A stretch of 45,194 bases of DNA from Terriglobia bacterium (GTDB taxonomy: Bacteria; Acidobacteriota; Terriglobia; Bryobacterales; Bryobacteraceae): the NCBI GenBank assembly GCA_020073145.1, contig JAIQFS010000046.1, positions 1-45,194 of the forward strand, given 5' to 3'. The position numbers and the translations under genes are program-made. Of this stretch, positions 1 through 10,730 are shown piece by piece. The notes beneath the pieces are model-generated. The model worked only from the letters and a program-made list of their open reading frames with translations, did no database searches and was not told the origin of the DNA. The first letter of the stretch is position 1; each line of letters begins with the position of its first letter.

Positions 1-21
1 TTCCGGGCTCGGGCGAAAACC

Positions 22-136
22 GTTCGCCTTCCCGTCGGAATCACTGTTCGCCTTCAGCCCGGAATCCCGTTCGCCTTCACCCCGGAATCGTTTTCACGTT
101 CACCCCGGAATCCTTTTCGCCTTGCCCCGGAATCCG
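22..136. repeat. Five ~23-bp direct repeats
   Basis: Five imperfect direct copies start near 22, 46, 69, 92 and 115 (periods 24, 23, 23, 23). Each has a core like TTCGCCTTCACCCCGGAATC, read on the plus strand. There is no spacer between copies, so this is a tandem array and not a CRISPR. Short repeat arrays of this kind are known inside the ends of IS21-family elements. That origin is inference, because no transposase lies inside the window and the element would have to extend to the left. Confidence 0.7.
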
Positions 137-467
137 CAGATCGGATACCGGCGATGAAGACGGCGTGATGTGGCATGCTCTTCGGCTTGCCGTGAGATAG
201 TCTGAGACATGTTGGACCCTCTGGCAATTCGGTCGCCGAAATCAATCGCCCGGACTGCTCGCGCGGACACGCCCCCTGGGGAACAGGCCGGATGGCCGGC
301 CACTCAGGCGGCGATCCGCGCCGCCCGCGTGCGAGCCAAGGCCGAGGGATGGGGTGGAAGGCAAATCAGCCAAAGAGGGCTGAGACACTCACGAAACCGA
401 TGGGACGGTTGCCGGTCCCTGGGCGTAGACGCTGCGGGGAACGCGAACTTCTGGAACGGTCTTCGGA
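137..467. other. Stretch without a supported gene
   Basis: Reading frames here are open on both strands, including one from an ATG at 209. None has a recognisable domain, a convincing ribosome binding site or a plausible protein composition. The plus-strand frame runs into the 3' end of the minus-strand Crp-type gene. The stretch may be flanking debris of a mobile element, since it sits beside the 23-bp repeats, but nothing in it proves that. Confidence 0.4.
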
Positions 468-1142
468 TTACTGGTTTTGGAGCATCCACTCCTGGAAGGC
501 ATCCCGACAGACGGTCATGCCCCTCCTGGAATACCGAAGAAAACCCAATTTCCGAAATTGGTTCATGTGAAGGGTCACGACTTCACGCGAAGTTCCGACA
601 TACTGCGAGAGCAGCTCATGGGTGAAGGGAATCATCTGGACCGATCCATCCTGGCTCGGTGTCCCCATCCGCTCCGATAAGCGAATCAGTGTCCGCGCCA
701 CACGCCGCTTGATGTTATCGACGGCCAGGCTCTCGACTCGAGATGTCAAATCGACATTCCGCCGTGCCAAAACTTGCAGCAGCGCGATCGCCAGGCGCGG
801 TTGCCGAGATGCGAGCGATTCGATTTCGGGGCCCGTCCAGGCCATGAGCCGGGAGTCTTCGAACGCGGTAGCCTCTTCGGAAGAGGGGCAGACCCCAAGG
901 AGGGCCGCTTCACCGAAGAAGTCATCGGCTTGATAAATGTCCAGGACGACTTCCTGGCCCGCCGCGGAATACCGCGTGACCTTGACTTTTCCCGCGATCA
1001 CCAGGTAAACGCTAGCGGAAGGCTGCTCCCGGCTATAGATCGTGCGGCCTCTCCGATATTCCAAGACCGTCGAACAGCGCAAGTGAATTAAGGGATCTTC
1101 CAGCGGAACCTTTGCAGCTAACGGCATTGCACTCGCAACCAT
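468..1142 (-). CDS. Crp/Fnr-family transcriptional regulator
   Basis: This 224-residue protein has the two-domain layout of Crp/Fnr regulators. An N-terminal cyclic-nucleotide-binding-type beta-roll spans roughly residues 20-130 (GKVKVTRYS, DDFFGEAALLG). A C-terminal winged helix follows, with a recognition helix around residues 180-200 (LLSQYVGTSREVVTLHM) and a wing at about 205-212. There is no Fnr-type cysteine cluster at the N terminus, so an oxygen-sensing iron-sulphur role is unlikely. The effector cannot be read from the sequence. The ATG at 1142 is preceded by GGAGA, which supports the start. It lies about 95 bp downstream of the REC-PAS-kinase gene on the same strand and may be the last gene of that operon. 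Two Crp-type palindromes occur elsewhere in the window (25062 and 30513), which this or a related protein could bind. Confidence 0.93.
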   Translation of the reverse strand: MVASAMPLAAKVPLEDPLIHLRCSTVLEYRRGRTIYSREQPSASVYLVIAGKVKVTRYSAAGQEVVLDIYQADDFFGEAALLGVCPSSEEATAFEDSRLMAWTGPEIESLASRQPRLAIALLQVLARRNVDLTSRVESLAVDNIKRRVARTLIRLSERMGTPSQDGSVQMIPFTHELLSQYVGTSREVVTLHMNQFRKLGFLRYSRRGMTVCRDAFQEWMLQNQ

Positions 1143-1238
1143 GGATTGTATTCTCCTTCCAGGTTTTCGGATCGATTCATCGTCCGCCCGTGAAGTAGCA
1201 CGTCATATGCCAAAAGAGGGCACTGGGAAACCCGGGAC

Positions 1239-2828
1239 TCACTCTCTCTTTGGCAACGAAATATAGAAAGTGGCGCCTTCCCCGGAATTCGAGTCCACCC
1301 AGATGCGCCCATCATGGCGGCTCACGATCTTCCGGCAAATTGCCAAACCCATTCCGCTTCCCACGGACTTATCGGCAGGCTGGAGGCACTTAAAAATGCC
1401 GAAGACCTTTTCGGCATACTGGGGAGCGATTCCGATCCCATTGTCCCGCACCGACAAGAGCCACTCGGCGCCTTTAAGACTCGCGGCCACATGAATCCGG
1501 GGAGCTGGGTCTGCGCGATAACGAATGGAGTTGACCAGCAGGTTCTGAAAGAGGCGGGTTAGCTGAACCGGATCGCCGAGAACCCAGGGTAGAGCGTCCC
1601 CACGCGTAATGACGGCTTCGTTTTCGTCGATCAACGAACGGATGTTCTGGATGGCGTCATCCAAGGCATCTCCGCAATTGGTTCGGGTAAAGTAATCGGC
1701 CCCGCGGGCGTCAACCCGGGAGAAGTCGAGCAAATCATGCACCAGCCGCTCCATGCGGCCGGCGCCCTCGACGATAAAACGAATGAATTGATCGGCATCG
1801 CCATCCAGCTGCGTCCGGTACCGCTTGGCCAGCAGTTGGGCATAGATCGACACGGTGCGCAGGGGTTCCTGTAAATCGTGGCTGGCGACGTAGGCGAACT
1901 GCTGTAGTTCCTCATTGGAACGCACCAGGGCCTCAGTCCGTTCCAGCACGCGCTGCTCCAAGCTCATATTCAGCTTGTGAATCTGCTCTTCGGCTAATTT
2001 ACGCCCGCTGATGTCGCGAATCGCTGCCGTCACCACAATCCCCTCCTCTGTGTGCAGGGGACTGAAACTGATTTCGACCGGAAAGGCGGCCCCGCCCTCT
2101 CGGACCGCATGTAGTTCCACGCCGCGATCCGCGGGGCGAGCCTCTTCCCATTCGGCGCCCGGCCGACAATCCCAGTCAGGCACCAAAGTCCGGATATTCT
2201 TGGAAATCAACTGGTCGCGTCCGCAGCGGAATAAGATTTCGGTTTGCGAATTGACCATGACGATCTCGCCATCGTCGCGGCACATGACCATCGCATCCGG
2301 AGCCGCCTCGAGGAGAGAACGGAACTTCTGCTCGGCCTTCTGAAGAATGACAGCTTGGTTCTGGAGTGCCTCCGCCTGCTCCTTCAACTTGGCGTTGCTG
2401 CGGCTCAAGTCCACAAAAACGTTGACCTTCGAACGCAGCACTTCGGGCACGATGGGTTTGAATAGGAAATCCACGGCGCCCAAGTCGTACCCACGAAACA
2501 GGTGTTCCTCGTTCCGATAGCCTGTCAGGAACAGGATCGGGACATGCCGGGAACGGGGGCGGCTTCGGATCAACTCGGCGGTTTCGAAACCGTCGATTTC
2601 CGGCATTCGGACGTCCAGCAGGATGACCGCAAAATCGTCTTGCAACAGATAGCGGAGAGCCTCCTTGCCGGAGTGCGCCAGCACCAACTCTTCCCCCAAA
2701 CCATCGAGGGCCGCCTCCAGAGAGACGAGGTTTTCCGGCGTGTCGTCGACCAGCAGGATTTTCATCCTCTTCGTCATGGAAGTAGGCTGCGCGGCCAGTA
2801 GTCCGTTTCGAGGCGCCGACATACTCAT
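1239..2828 (-). CDS. REC-PAS hybrid sensor histidine kinase
   Basis: The 529-residue protein has no membrane segment and is predicted to be cytoplasmic. An N-terminal receiver (about residues 22-142) has the acidic pair in LLVDDT, acceptor D72 in LLDVRMPEIDG and K124. A linker coiled coil and a PAS domain (about 165-275) follow. A HisKA domain with H317 in VASHDLQEPLR comes next, the signature seen in phytochrome-type kinases, and then a HATPase with N box NLLVNSIRY, DNGIGI and GSGMGLAI. The receiver at the N terminus suggests that the protein accepts phosphate from another kinase before its own core acts. It starts one base after the stop of the giant poly-HAMP kinase, so the two are translationally coupled. 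An internal ATG at residue 18 or 22 would remove only the short leader. Its kinase core resembles the short kinases at 12353 and 15149. Confidence 0.93.
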   Translation of the reverse strand: MSMSAPRNGLLAAQPTSMTKRMKILLVDDTPENLVSLEAALDGLGEELVLAHSGKEALRYLLQDDFAVILLDVRMPEIDGFETAELIRSRPRSRHVPILFLTGYRNEEHLFRGYDLGAVDFLFKPIVPEVLRSKVNVFVDLSRSNAKLKEQAEALQNQAVILQKAEQKFRSLLEAAPDAMVMCRDDGEIVMVNSQTEILFRCGRDQLISKNIRTLVPDWDCRPGAEWEEARPADRGVELHAVREGGAAFPVEISFSPLHTEEGIVVTAAIRDISGRKLAEEQIHKLNMSLEQRVLERTEALVRSNEELQQFAYVASHDLQEPLRTVSIYAQLLAKRYRTQLDGDADQFIRFIVEGAGRMERLVHDLLDFSRVDARGADYFTRTNCGDALDDAIQNIRSLIDENEAVITRGDALPWVLGDPVQLTRLFQNLLVNSIRYRADPAPRIHVAASLKGAEWLLSVRDNGIGIAPQYAEKVFGIFKCLQPADKSVGSGMGLAICRKIVSRHDGRIWVDSNSGEGATFYISLPKRE

Positions 2829-2829
2829 T

Positions 2830-5800
2830 TCAACCCGCGACCGTCACGGTGTGAAGAAACTCCTCGCTGCTGGCGAGCCAAACCCGCAACACGGAGAACA
2901 ACTGGTCCAGGTCGACAGGCTTGGTAATGTAGTCCGAGGCTCCCGCTTCGATACACTTGTCCCGGTCGCCTTTCATGGCCTTGGCCGTAACGGCAATGAT
3001 TGGAAGAAAGCGAAGCTCGGGGATTTGGCGAATCGCTTTCATGGTTTCGTAGCCGTCCATCTCCGGCATCATGATGTCCATCAGAACGGCGTCGACGTTC
3101 GGCGTGCGCAGCAGCAACTCGATGCCGGCGCGGCCGTTCTCGGCATGGACGACTTGCAGGTTATGCTGTTCCAGTACGGTGGTCAAAGCGAAGATATTGC
3201 GGACGTCGTCGTCCACGACGAGCACTTTCTTGTTAGCCAAGGAAGCGTCAGGGCTCCGGCGGATGGCGGCCAATGACGCTCTTTGGGATTCGGAAAGATC
3301 GGCTTCGGCGCGGTGCAACAGGAGCACGGTTTCCAGAAGCAGTTGGCCGGCCGACTCCGCACGCCGGACGATCGCCGCCCGGGCCAGTTTCTGGATTTCG
3401 GCCTCGACAGCGGCGCCAGGATTCCGTTTCCCGAAGAGAACGATCGGGATGGTTTGGGGACTGCTCTGAGCTTGAATCTCTTCCACCAACTGCGTTGCGG
3501 GAATATCCGAGAGCCGCGAATCGATCACAATGCAGTCCAGGTATTGCTGCCGCACCACAGACAGGGCCTCTCCCCCGGAGCCGACCGCGATGGCTTCCAC
3601 ATCGTGTCCCCCGAGCGACTCGCGCCATTCAGCTCTGCGGGCATCGGTTTCGGAAACGATCAGCAACTTCTTGACGCGAGGCTGCAAGGATCGATGAATG
3701 GTATCGAAGGCCAGGTTCAAGTTGTCCTTGGTTGTCGACTTTTCAAGATAGGTCATGGCTCCCAGCGCCAGACCGCGCCGACGGTTGTCGTCGCCGGTGA
3801 TGGCGTGGACCGGGATGTGCCGCGTGGTGGGATCGTGCTTGAGGCGGTCAAGGAGGGTCCAGCCGGCCATGTCGGGTAGATTGATATCCAGGGTGATGGC
3901 GCCGGGGCTGAACTCGCGTGCGAGCGGGAGGGCCGCGCCTCCCCGAAGGGCGACCAGGGCCTTGAGCCCTCGTTCGTGCGCGAGGTCCACGAGGATGCGG
4001 GCAAACGTGGCGTCGTCCTCGATAATCAAAAGGACGGGATCGCCGGATTGGATCAAATTCCGATCATCGTCGATCTCGAGGTCATGGACCACAGCGGCCG
4101 GCGAGGCTAGCGGTGCGGGAAGAATCATATCCACGTTCTGGCCGCTGGATCCGGTGGCGCCGCCCTCTCGGAGGAGCATCGGACGGCTATCGCCGCCTTG
4201 TGCGTTCTGTTGCGGTTCAGTCTTCCCAAAGGAAACTGGAGCCGTATAGGTCTGGGGAAGATAGAGGGTGAACGTGCTCCCCGCGCCGGGAGCGCTCTGC
4301 AGCCGGATCTCGCCGCCCAGGAGGCGCGTCAACTCCCGGCTGATCGACAGGCCGAGACCGGTTCCTCCGTACTTGCGGCTGGTGGTGCCGTCGGCCTGCT
4401 GAAACGCTTCGAAGATAATTCGCTGCTTGTCCTGCTGGATCCCAATGCCCGAATCGGTCACCGAAAACGCGATCACCGATTTTGCGCGATGGAGCACCGA
4501 GTGATTGGTGCTCCAACCCGAGGGCGCCCGTTCGACCCGCAGCCGCACCGAACCTTGTTCTGTGAACTTGAGCGCGTTGGATAAGAGATTCTTGAGGACC
4601 TGCTGCAGGCGTTTGGCGTCGGTGATGATGGTATCGGCCGGCAGATTGGCAGCGAGTTCGATCGAGAATTCCAGCCCCTTTCCGTCCGCGACATGCTTGA
4701 ATGTCCGCAAACAGAAATCCCGGACTTCCGTGAAGCGGACGCCTCCAATTTGAACGTCCATCTTTCCCGATTCGATTTTGCTCAGGTCCAGGATGTCGTT
4801 GATCAGGGCCAGCAGGTCTGTTCCCGACGAGTGGATCGTGTCAGCGTACTTTACCTGCTTCTGCGTTAACGTGCCCTCGGCGTTTTCCGAGAGCATCTGC
4901 GCCAGGATGAGAAGGTTGTTCAACGGTGTCCGCAGCTCGTGGCTCATGTTGGCCAGGAACTCGCTCTTGTACTTCGAGGTCAGCGACAGCTGCTCCGCTT
5001 TCTCTTCCAGCGCGGCCTTGGCCTGCTCCACCTCCCGGTTCTTGGTCTCCACTTCGTTCTTCTGCTCCGCCAGCAAATGCGCCTTTTCCTCCAGCTCAGC
5101 ATTGGTTTTCTGAAGCTGTTCGGCCAGCGCCTGGCTCTGCTTCAGAAGCTGCTCAGTACGCATGGTGGCGGCAATCGTGTTCAGCATGATGCCAATTCCC
5201 TGCGTCAGTTGATCGAGAAAAGCCAGGTTCACATCGGTGAAGTTGCGGAACGAGGCGAGTTCGAGGACGGCGCGGGCTTCGCCTTCGAAGAGGACCGGGA
5301 GCACCACGATGCTGACCGGCGTGCCTTCACCCAGACTGGAACTGATCTTGACATAATCTTTCGGCACGTCGGTCACCAGGATGCGGCGCTTCTCCAATCC
5401 GCACTGGCCCACCAGTCCGTGACCCATCCGGAATTGCGCGTGAACGCTTAGGTCGCCCGAGCCGTAGGCTGCCACCAGCTTCAACGATTCCGTGCCGTCG
5501 CTGGAATCCGTGATATAGAAGGTGCCGTGTTGAGCCCCTACCAACGGGGTCAGCTCGGACAGGAGCAGCCTGGAAACGGTGAGCAGATCGCGCTGGCCTT
5601 GCATCATGCCGGTGAACTTAGCGATGTTGGTCTTCAACCAGTCTTGATCCGTATTCTTGCGGGTTGTCTCGGCAAGATTCACGATCATCTCATTAATGTT
5701 GTCTTTGAGGGCAGCGACTTCACCCAGGGCTTCCACCGCGATCGAGCGGGTCAGGTCGCCCTTGGTAACGGCCGTCGCCACGTCGGCGATCGCGCGCACC

Positions 5801-8800
5801 TGGGTGGTCAGGTTGGCGGCTAGCTGATTGACGTTATCGGTAAGGTCGCGCCAGATTCCCGCGGCGCCGGGCACCAGCGCCTGACCGCCCAGTTTGCCTT
5901 CGATGCCGACTTCACGGGCGACGTTGCTGACCTGGTCTGCGAACACCGCCAGAGTGTCGATCATGCCGTTGATGGTTTCCGACAGCTCCGCAATCTCACC
6001 CTTGGTCTCAAGCACGAGCTTGCGTTTCAGGTTGCCGTTGGCGACGTCGGTGACCACCTTGGCGATTCCGCGGACCTGGGTGGTGAGGTTGGCGGCCATG
6101 AAGTTCACGTTATCGGTGAGGTCCTTCCAGGTGCCTCCCACGCCGCGCACCTGAGCCTGGCCGCCGAGCTTTCCGTCGGTGCCCACTTCGCGAGCCACGC
6201 GGGTCACCTCCGAAGCAAAGCTGTTGAGCTGGTCCACCATGGTGTTAATGGTGTTCTTCAACTCCAGAATTTCGCCCTGCACGTCGAGAGTGATTTTCCG
6301 GCTCAAGTCGCCATTGGCCACAGCTGTAGTGACCTGAGCGATGTTTCGAACCTGGGCCGTGAGATTGCGGGCCATGGAATTGACGCTATCGGTGAGGTCT
6401 TTCCAGATGCCGGCGACACCGCGCACCTGAGCCTGGCCGCCGAGCTTTCCATCGGTGCCCACTTCGCGAGCCACACGAGTAATCTCGTCGGCAAACGATC
6501 CCAACTGATCCACCATCGTGTTGATGGTGTTCTTCAACTCCAGAATTTCGCCGCGCACGTCCACGGTGATCTTGCGCGACAGATCGCCTTTGGCGACCGC
6601 GGTCGTCACTTCGGCGATGTTGCGAACTTGCATCGTGAGGTTGGCGGCCATCGAATTCACGCTGTCGGTGAGGTCCTTCCAGGTTCCGGCAACGCCGCGC
6701 ACGTCGGCTTGACCGCCCAAATTCCCTTCGGTGCCAACTTCACGGGCCACGCGGGTCACCTCGGAAGCGAATGAGCTCAGCTGGTCCACCATGATGTTGA
6801 TGGTGTTCTTCAGCTCCAGAATTTCGCCGCGCGCATCCACCGTGATCTTTGTGGTCAGGTCGCCCTTCGCCACCGCCGTCGTGACACCGGCGATATTGCG
6901 CACCTGGTTGGTGAGGTTGCTGGCCATGGAGTTGACCGAGTCCGTCAGATCCTTCCAGGTTCCAGCCACGCCGCGCACGTCGGCCTGGCCGCCGAGCTTG
7001 CCTTCGGTGCCGACCTCCCGGGCGACGCGCGTCACTTCCCCGGCGAAAGCATTCAGCTGATCGACCATGGTGTTGATGGTATTCTTCAGCTCCAGAATTT
7101 CGCCGCGCACATCCACCGTGATCTTGCGGCTCAGATCGCCTCGCGCCACGGCGGTGGTCACCTCGGCAATGTTGCGCACCTGAGCCGTGAGGTTGCCGGC
7201 CATGGAGTTGACACTGTCGGTGAGGTCCTTCCACGTGCCGCCTACGCCCTTTACATCCGCCTGGCCGCCGAGCTTGCCTTCGGTGCCAACCTCCCGGGCG
7301 ACGCGCGTGACTTCGCCGGCAAAGGCATTCAGCTGATCGACCATCGTGTTGATGGTGTTTTTCAGCTCCAGAATTTCGCCGCGCACATCCACCGTGATCT
7401 TGCGGCTCAGATCGCCTCGCGCCACGGCGGTGGTCACCTCGGCAATGTTGCGCACCTGGGCCGTGAGGTTGCCGGCCATCGAGTTCACGCTGTCGGTAAG
7501 ATCCTTCCACGTGCCTGCAACGCCCCGGACCTCGGCTTGGCCGCCCAGTTTGCCTTCCGTTCCGACTTCACGCGCCACGCGCGTGACTTCGGACGCAAAC
7601 GAACTGAGCTGATCGACCATGGTATTGATGGTATTCTTCAGCTCCAGGATTTCGCCGCGCACGTCCACCGTGATTTTGCGGCGCAGGTCACCCCGCGCCA
7701 CGGCCGTCGTCACTTCGGCAATGTTGCGCACCTGGCCGGTCAGGTTGCTGGCCATCGAGTTCACCGAATCGGTGAGATCCTTCCAAGTGCCTCCAACATC
7801 TTTGACCTCGGCTTGGCCGCCCAGTTTGCCTTCCGTTCCGACTTCGCGCGCGACGCGCGTCACCTCGGAGGCAAAGCCGTTCAGTTGGTCAACCATGGTG
7901 TTGATGGTGTTTTTCAGCTCGAGAATTTCGCCGCGGACATCCACCGTGATCTTCCGGGACAGATCGCCATTGGCCACGGCGGTGGTCACTTCCGCGATAT
8001 TGCGGACCTGGGCCGTGAGATTGCCGGCCATTGAATTGACGCTGTCGGTCAGGTCCTTCCAGACTCCCCCGACTCCCTTGACTTCGGCCTGCCCGCCCAA
8101 TTCGCCTTCGGTGCCGACTTCGCGCGCCACGCGCGTCACCTCGGATGCGAAAGCGTTCAACTGGTCGACCATGGTGTTGATGGTGTTTTTCAGTTCCAGG
8201 ATTTCGCCTTGTACGTCGACGGCAATCTTGCGGGACAGGTCGCCGTTGGCCACGGCGGTGGTGACTTCCGCAATATTGCGGACCTGAGCGGTGAGGTTGC
8301 CGGCCATCGAATTGACGCTGTCCGTGAGATCCTTCCACACGCCGCCCACGCCCTTGACCTGAGCTTGCCCGCCCAATTTGCCTTCCGTTCCGACTTCGCG
8401 CGCCACGCGCGTCACTTCCGACGCGAAGCTATTGAGCTGGTCAACCATGGTGTTGACCGTATTCTTCAACTCGAGAATCTCGCCACGCGCGTCCACGGTG
8501 ATTTTAGTCGAGAGGTCGCCTCTGGCGACCGCGGTGGTTACGCCGGCAATGTTGCGCACCTGGTTGGTCAGATTGCCCGCCATGAAGTTGACACTCTCCG
8601 TCAGGTCTTTCCAAGTGCCGGCCACGCCGGTCACTTCGGCCTGGCCGCCCAGTTTGCCATCGGTGCCGACCTCCCGCGCCACGCGCGTCACTTCCGACGC
8701 GAATGACCCCAATTGGTCGACCATCGTGTTGATGGTGTTTTTCAACTCCAGGATTTCGCCCCGCACCGCAACCGTAATTTTTCGCGACAGATCCCCGTTG

Positions 8801-9987
8801 GCCACCGCGGTGGTGACTTCAGCGATGTTGCGGACTTGCCCGGTCAAGTTGCCCGCCATGGAGTTCACGCTATCAGTCAAGTCCTTCCAGGTGCCGGCGA
8901 CACCGCGGACATCCGCCTGGCCTCCGAGAATCCCTTCGGTACCGACCTCGCGCGCGACGCGCGTGACCTCCGAGGCGAATGCGTTGAGCTGATCCACCAT
9001 GGTGTTGATCGTATTCTTCAGTTCCAGGATTTCTCCGCGCACGTCCACCGTGATTTTGCGGGAAAGGTCGCCGTTGGCCACGGCCGTCGTCACTTCAGCG
9101 ATGTTGCGCACTTGGGCGGTCAAATTGCCGGCCATGGAATTCACGCTGACGGTCAGATCCTTCCAGACGCCGCCGACACCCTTTACCTCCGCCTGCCCGC
9201 CTAACGCGCCTTCGGTGCCCACCTCGCGGGCCACGCGCGTCACTTCCGAGGCAAAGGAGCCCAGCTGATCCACCATGGTATTAATAGTGTTCTTCAGCTC
9301 CAGGATTTCGCCCTGAACATCCACCGTGATCTTTCGCGAAAGGTCGCCGTTGGCCACGGCTGTCGTCACCTCGGCGATGTTGCGCACCTGGGCAGTTAAG
9401 TTGCCCGCCATGAAATTGACGCTGTCCGTCAGGTCCTTCCAGACGCCGCCCACACCCTTCACCACGGCCTGCCCGCCCAGCTTGCCTTCGGTCCCGACTT
9501 CGCGCGCCACGCGTGTCACTTCCGATGCGAAGCTATTGAGCTGCGCCACCATGATGTTCACCACCCGGGCGGTGTGCAGAAACTCGCCTTTCAGCAGGCG
9601 GCCGTCTACTTCCAGGGCCATGGTTTGTGATAGGTCGCCCTTGGCCACCGAGCCAATCACGCGGGCAACCTCCGTGGATGGCTGTACCAGGTCTCCGATC
9701 AAGCCGTTGACGGATTCCAGACACTCCGCCCATCCCCCGGAAGCCAACCCCAAACTGGCGCGCTGGTTGATCTTGCCTTCTTTGCCCACCGCGCTGCTGA
9801 TCCGCTCGAATTCATCCGCCATGCTCTGATTGAGCTTGAAAATGTCGTTGAGCGTGTCGGCGATCTTTCCGGCGATGCCGGTCTGATCGACGGGCAGGCG
9901 CACCGAAAAGTCGCCGTCTCGGAAGGCGACGAGCGTATTCAGCAGAGTCCGGGCGTCGAGTACGTCGGTTACGGCTTCAGGCTTCAT
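2830..9987 (-). CDS. Giant poly-HAMP hybrid histidine kinase
   Basis: This 2,385-residue protein has no membrane segment or signal peptide. Residues 1-152 hold about three divergent HAMP-like units. Residues 153-1440 are 14 tandem copies of a 92-residue unit, each pairing a divergent HAMP ([23 protein letters not shown]) with a canonical one ([31 protein letters not shown]). A GAF domain follows (about 1455-1605), then a coiled coil (1610-1670). HisKA has H1683 in [10 protein letters not shown]; the HATPase has [15 protein letters not shown] and GTGLGLSI. Three receivers complete it: the first with D2034, the second with D2156 but no conserved Lys, the third complete with D2304 and K2356. Poly-HAMP arrays are known from fungal Nik1/Os-1 osmosensing kinases and bacterial relatives; this one is unusually long. 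The start overlaps the upstream regulator by four bases (ATGA). The role in osmotic or other stress sensing is inferred. Confidence 0.95.
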   Translation of the reverse strand: MKPEAVTDVLDARTLLNTLVAFRDGDFSVRLPVDQTGIAGKIADTLNDIFKLNQSMADEFERISSAVGKEGKINQRASLGLASGGWAECLESVNGLIGDLVQPSTEVARVIGSVAKGDLSQTMALEVDGRLLKGEFLHTARVVNIMVAQLNSFASEVTRVAREVGTEGKLGGQAVVKGVGGVWKDLTDSVNFMAGNLTAQVRNIAEVTTAVANGDLSRKITVDVQGEILELKNTINTMVDQLGSFASEVTRVAREVGTEGALGGQAEVKGVGGVWKDLTVSVNSMAGNLTAQVRNIAEVTTAVANGDLSRKITVDVRGEILELKNTINTMVDQLNAFASEVTRVAREVGTEGILGGQADVRGVAGTWKDLTDSVNSMAGNLTGQVRNIAEVTTAVANGDLSRKITVAVRGEILELKNTINTMVDQLGSFASEVTRVAREVGTDGKLGGQAEVTGVAGTWKDLTESVNFMAGNLTNQVRNIAGVTTAVARGDLSTKITVDARGEILELKNTVNTMVDQLNSFASEVTRVAREVGTEGKLGGQAQVKGVGGVWKDLTDSVNSMAGNLTAQVRNIAEVTTAVANGDLSRKIAVDVQGEILELKNTINTMVDQLNAFASEVTRVAREVGTEGELGGQAEVKGVGGVWKDLTDSVNSMAGNLTAQVRNIAEVTTAVANGDLSRKITVDVRGEILELKNTINTMVDQLNGFASEVTRVAREVGTEGKLGGQAEVKDVGGTWKDLTDSVNSMASNLTGQVRNIAEVTTAVARGDLRRKITVDVRGEILELKNTINTMVDQLSSFASEVTRVAREVGTEGKLGGQAEVRGVAGTWKDLTDSVNSMAGNLTAQVRNIAEVTTAVARGDLSRKITVDVRGEILELKNTINTMVDQLNAFAGEVTRVAREVGTEGKLGGQADVKGVGGTWKDLTDSVNSMAGNLTAQVRNIAEVTTAVARGDLSRKITVDVRGEILELKNTINTMVDQLNAFAGEVTRVAREVGTEGKLGGQADVRGVAGTWKDLTDSVNSMASNLTNQVRNIAGVTTAVAKGDLTTKITVDARGEILELKNTINIMVDQLSSFASEVTRVAREVGTEGNLGGQADVRGVAGTWKDLTDSVNSMAANLTMQVRNIAEVTTAVAKGDLSRKITVDVRGEILELKNTINTMVDQLGSFADEITRVAREVGTDGKLGGQAQVRGVAGIWKDLTDSVNSMARNLTAQVRNIAQVTTAVANGDLSRKITLDVQGEILELKNTINTMVDQLNSFASEVTRVAREVGTDGKLGGQAQVRGVGGTWKDLTDNVNFMAANLTTQVRGIAKVVTDVANGNLKRKLVLETKGEIAELSETINGMIDTLAVFADQVSNVAREVGIEGKLGGQALVPGAAGIWRDLTDNVNQLAANLTTQVRAIADVATAVTKGDLTRSIAVEALGEVAALKDNINEMIVNLAETTRKNTDQDWLKTNIAKFTGMMQGQRDLLTVSRLLLSELTPLVGAQHGTFYITDSSDGTESLKLVAAYGSGDLSVHAQFRMGHGLVGQCGLEKRRILVTDVPKDYVKISSSLGEGTPVSIVVLPVLFEGEARAVLELASFRNFTDVNLAFLDQLTQGIGIMLNTIAATMRTEQLLKQSQALAEQLQKTNAELEEKAHLLAEQKNEVETKNREVEQAKAALEEKAEQLSLTSKYKSEFLANMSHELRTPLNNLLILAQMLSENAEGTLTQKQVKYADTIHSSGTDLLALINDILDLSKIESGKMDVQIGGVRFTEVRDFCLRTFKHVADGKGLEFSIELAANLPADTIITDAKRLQQVLKNLLSNALKFTEQGSVRLRVERAPSGWSTNHSVLHRAKSVIAFSVTDSGIGIQQDKQRIIFEAFQQADGTTSRKYGGTGLGLSISRELTRLLGGEIRLQSAPGAGSTFTLYLPQTYTAPVSFGKTEPQQNAQGGDSRPMLLREGGATGSSGQNVDMILPAPLASPAAVVHDLEIDDDRNLIQSGDPVLLIIEDDATFARILVDLAHERGLKALVALRGGAALPLAREFSPGAITLDINLPDMAGWTLLDRLKHDPTTRHIPVHAITGDDNRRRGLALGAMTYLEKSTTKDNLNLAFDTIHRSLQPRVKKLLIVSETDARRAEWRESLGGHDVEAIAVGSGGEALSVVRQQYLDCIVIDSRLSDIPATQLVEEIQAQSSPQTIPIVLFGKRNPGAAVEAEIQKLARAAIVRRAESAGQLLLETVLLLHRAEADLSESQRASLAAIRRSPDASLANKKVLVVDDDVRNIFALTTVLEQHNLQVVHAENGRAGIELLLRTPNVDAVLMDIMMPEMDGYETMKAIRQIPELRFLPIIAVTAKAMKGDRDKCIEAGASDYITKPVDLDQLFSVLRVWLASSEEFLHTVTVAG
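5668..9531 (-). repeat. 14 tandem 276-bp HAMP-encoding repeats
   Basis: This is the DNA underlying residues 153-1440 of the giant kinase: 14 exact-length 276-bp units with no change of register. The protein units are nearly identical, while synonymous positions vary between many units. That points to old duplication under protein-level constraint. Two neighbouring units (7085-7182 and 7361-7458) share an unbroken 98-bp identical run, which points to recent duplication or gene conversion. The last unit (5668-5943) is the most divergent. Confidence 0.95.
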
Positions 9988-10430
9988 TGCGGAACTCCTT
10001 CAGAACGGTCGGCTTTCGGAGATGGTAGGGAGGACGCCAAGAGGTCTCGAAAGACGGCGCCAAGGCTGAGAAACTGGCTCAAATCAGATGGCTTTCGCAG
10101 GTAGCAGGCAGCGCCCAGTTCGCGGGCAATGACTCGGTCCCGAGGCGAGTCCGACGAGGTCAAAACCACGACCGGCACCCCGGCCAGCGAATCCGTTACC
10201 CGCAGTCGTTCCAAGATCTCCGTTCCATCGTGGAGTGGAAGGTTCAAGTCGAGGATGATCAAGGCAAACTCCTCCGCATTGAAGGAAGACTCTCCTCCGG
10301 CAATGAGTTCCATCACCAGTTTTCCGTCGGATGCGACGCGAATCGGGAGGTTGACCCCATACTCCCGGAGCGCCTCGCGGATCAGGTAAACATCCGCTGG
10401 ATTGTCTTCCGCCAAAAGGATCTTGCGCAT
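9984..10430 (-). CDS. Rcp1/CheY-like single-domain response regulator
   Basis: A 148-residue protein made only of a receiver domain. It has the acidic residues in LLAEDNPAD, acceptor D61 in [12 protein letters not shown], the Ser/Thr region VVLTSSD and the Lys in YLRKPSD. The [16 protein letters not shown] pattern is typical of Rcp1-type regulators that pair with phytochrome-like kinases. The reading frame is open further upstream to 10577. The ATG at 10430 is chosen because it begins exactly at the domain and is preceded by AGAGGTGA. Its stop overlaps the giant kinase start (ATGA), so the two are coupled and it is the likely phosphotransfer partner. The short C-terminal tail ([13 protein letters not shown]) has no known motif. 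It has no DNA-binding domain, so its output must be protein-protein contact or phosphorelay. Confidence 0.93.
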   Translation of the reverse strand: MRKILLAEDNPADVYLIREALREYGVNLPIRVASDGKLVMELIAGGESSFNAEEFALIILDLNLPLHDGTEILERLRVTDSLAGVPVVVLTSSDSPRDRVIARELGAACYLRKPSDLSQFLSLGAVFRDLLASSLPSPKADRSEGVPQ

Positions 10431-10507
10431 GCTCTTTACTTCACCTCTTTGCGTCCGGCGGCGCCCGTCTGACGGCAAGTCCACCCGCAACTTCCGAGCC
10501 CGACCAA

Positions 10508-10533
10508 GATGCAATTCTTGCATCGGCATGCAA
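10508..10533. promoter_or_regulatory. Three-box inverted repeat between divergent signalling operons
   Basis: The 300-bp gap between the minus-strand regulator (start 10430) and the plus-strand kinase (start 10731) contains GATGCAA at 10508, its inverse TTGCATC at 10518, and ATGCAA again at 10528, each separated by 3 bp. Successive boxes are in alternating orientation and centred about 10 bp apart, roughly one helical turn. It looks like an operator serving one or both divergent transcripts. The regulator is unknown. Nothing else in the gap was recognised. Confidence 0.5.
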
Positions 10534-10730
10534 AATTTCGATTCCGGACCTCGAACCGTAACGAAACCTAAACCCATCCCGCAGCTTGTAAGACTGCGCT
10601 GAAAGGACTTTTTTCCTTCTATGCAGCCGGAAACTGTATGCAGAATTACGAGGTTTTGGCATTATGCACGTTCTTGTCCATTCCGGCCGGTCGGCAATCG
10701 GCTAGAAATCATACCTTACCGAGGGGCTGG

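Noticed and set aside
170-190. Possible sigma-54 promoter near 171
   Set aside because: The spacing between GG and GC is 11 rather than 10 and there is no gene to serve.
209-625. 138-residue plus-strand frame at the left edge
   Set aside because: It runs antisense into the Crp/Fnr gene and has no domain; a transposase or recombinase match was considered but nothing supported it.
5668-9531. CRISPR-like periodic repeats
   Set aside because: The 276-bp period is continuous coding sequence for HAMP units without spacers.
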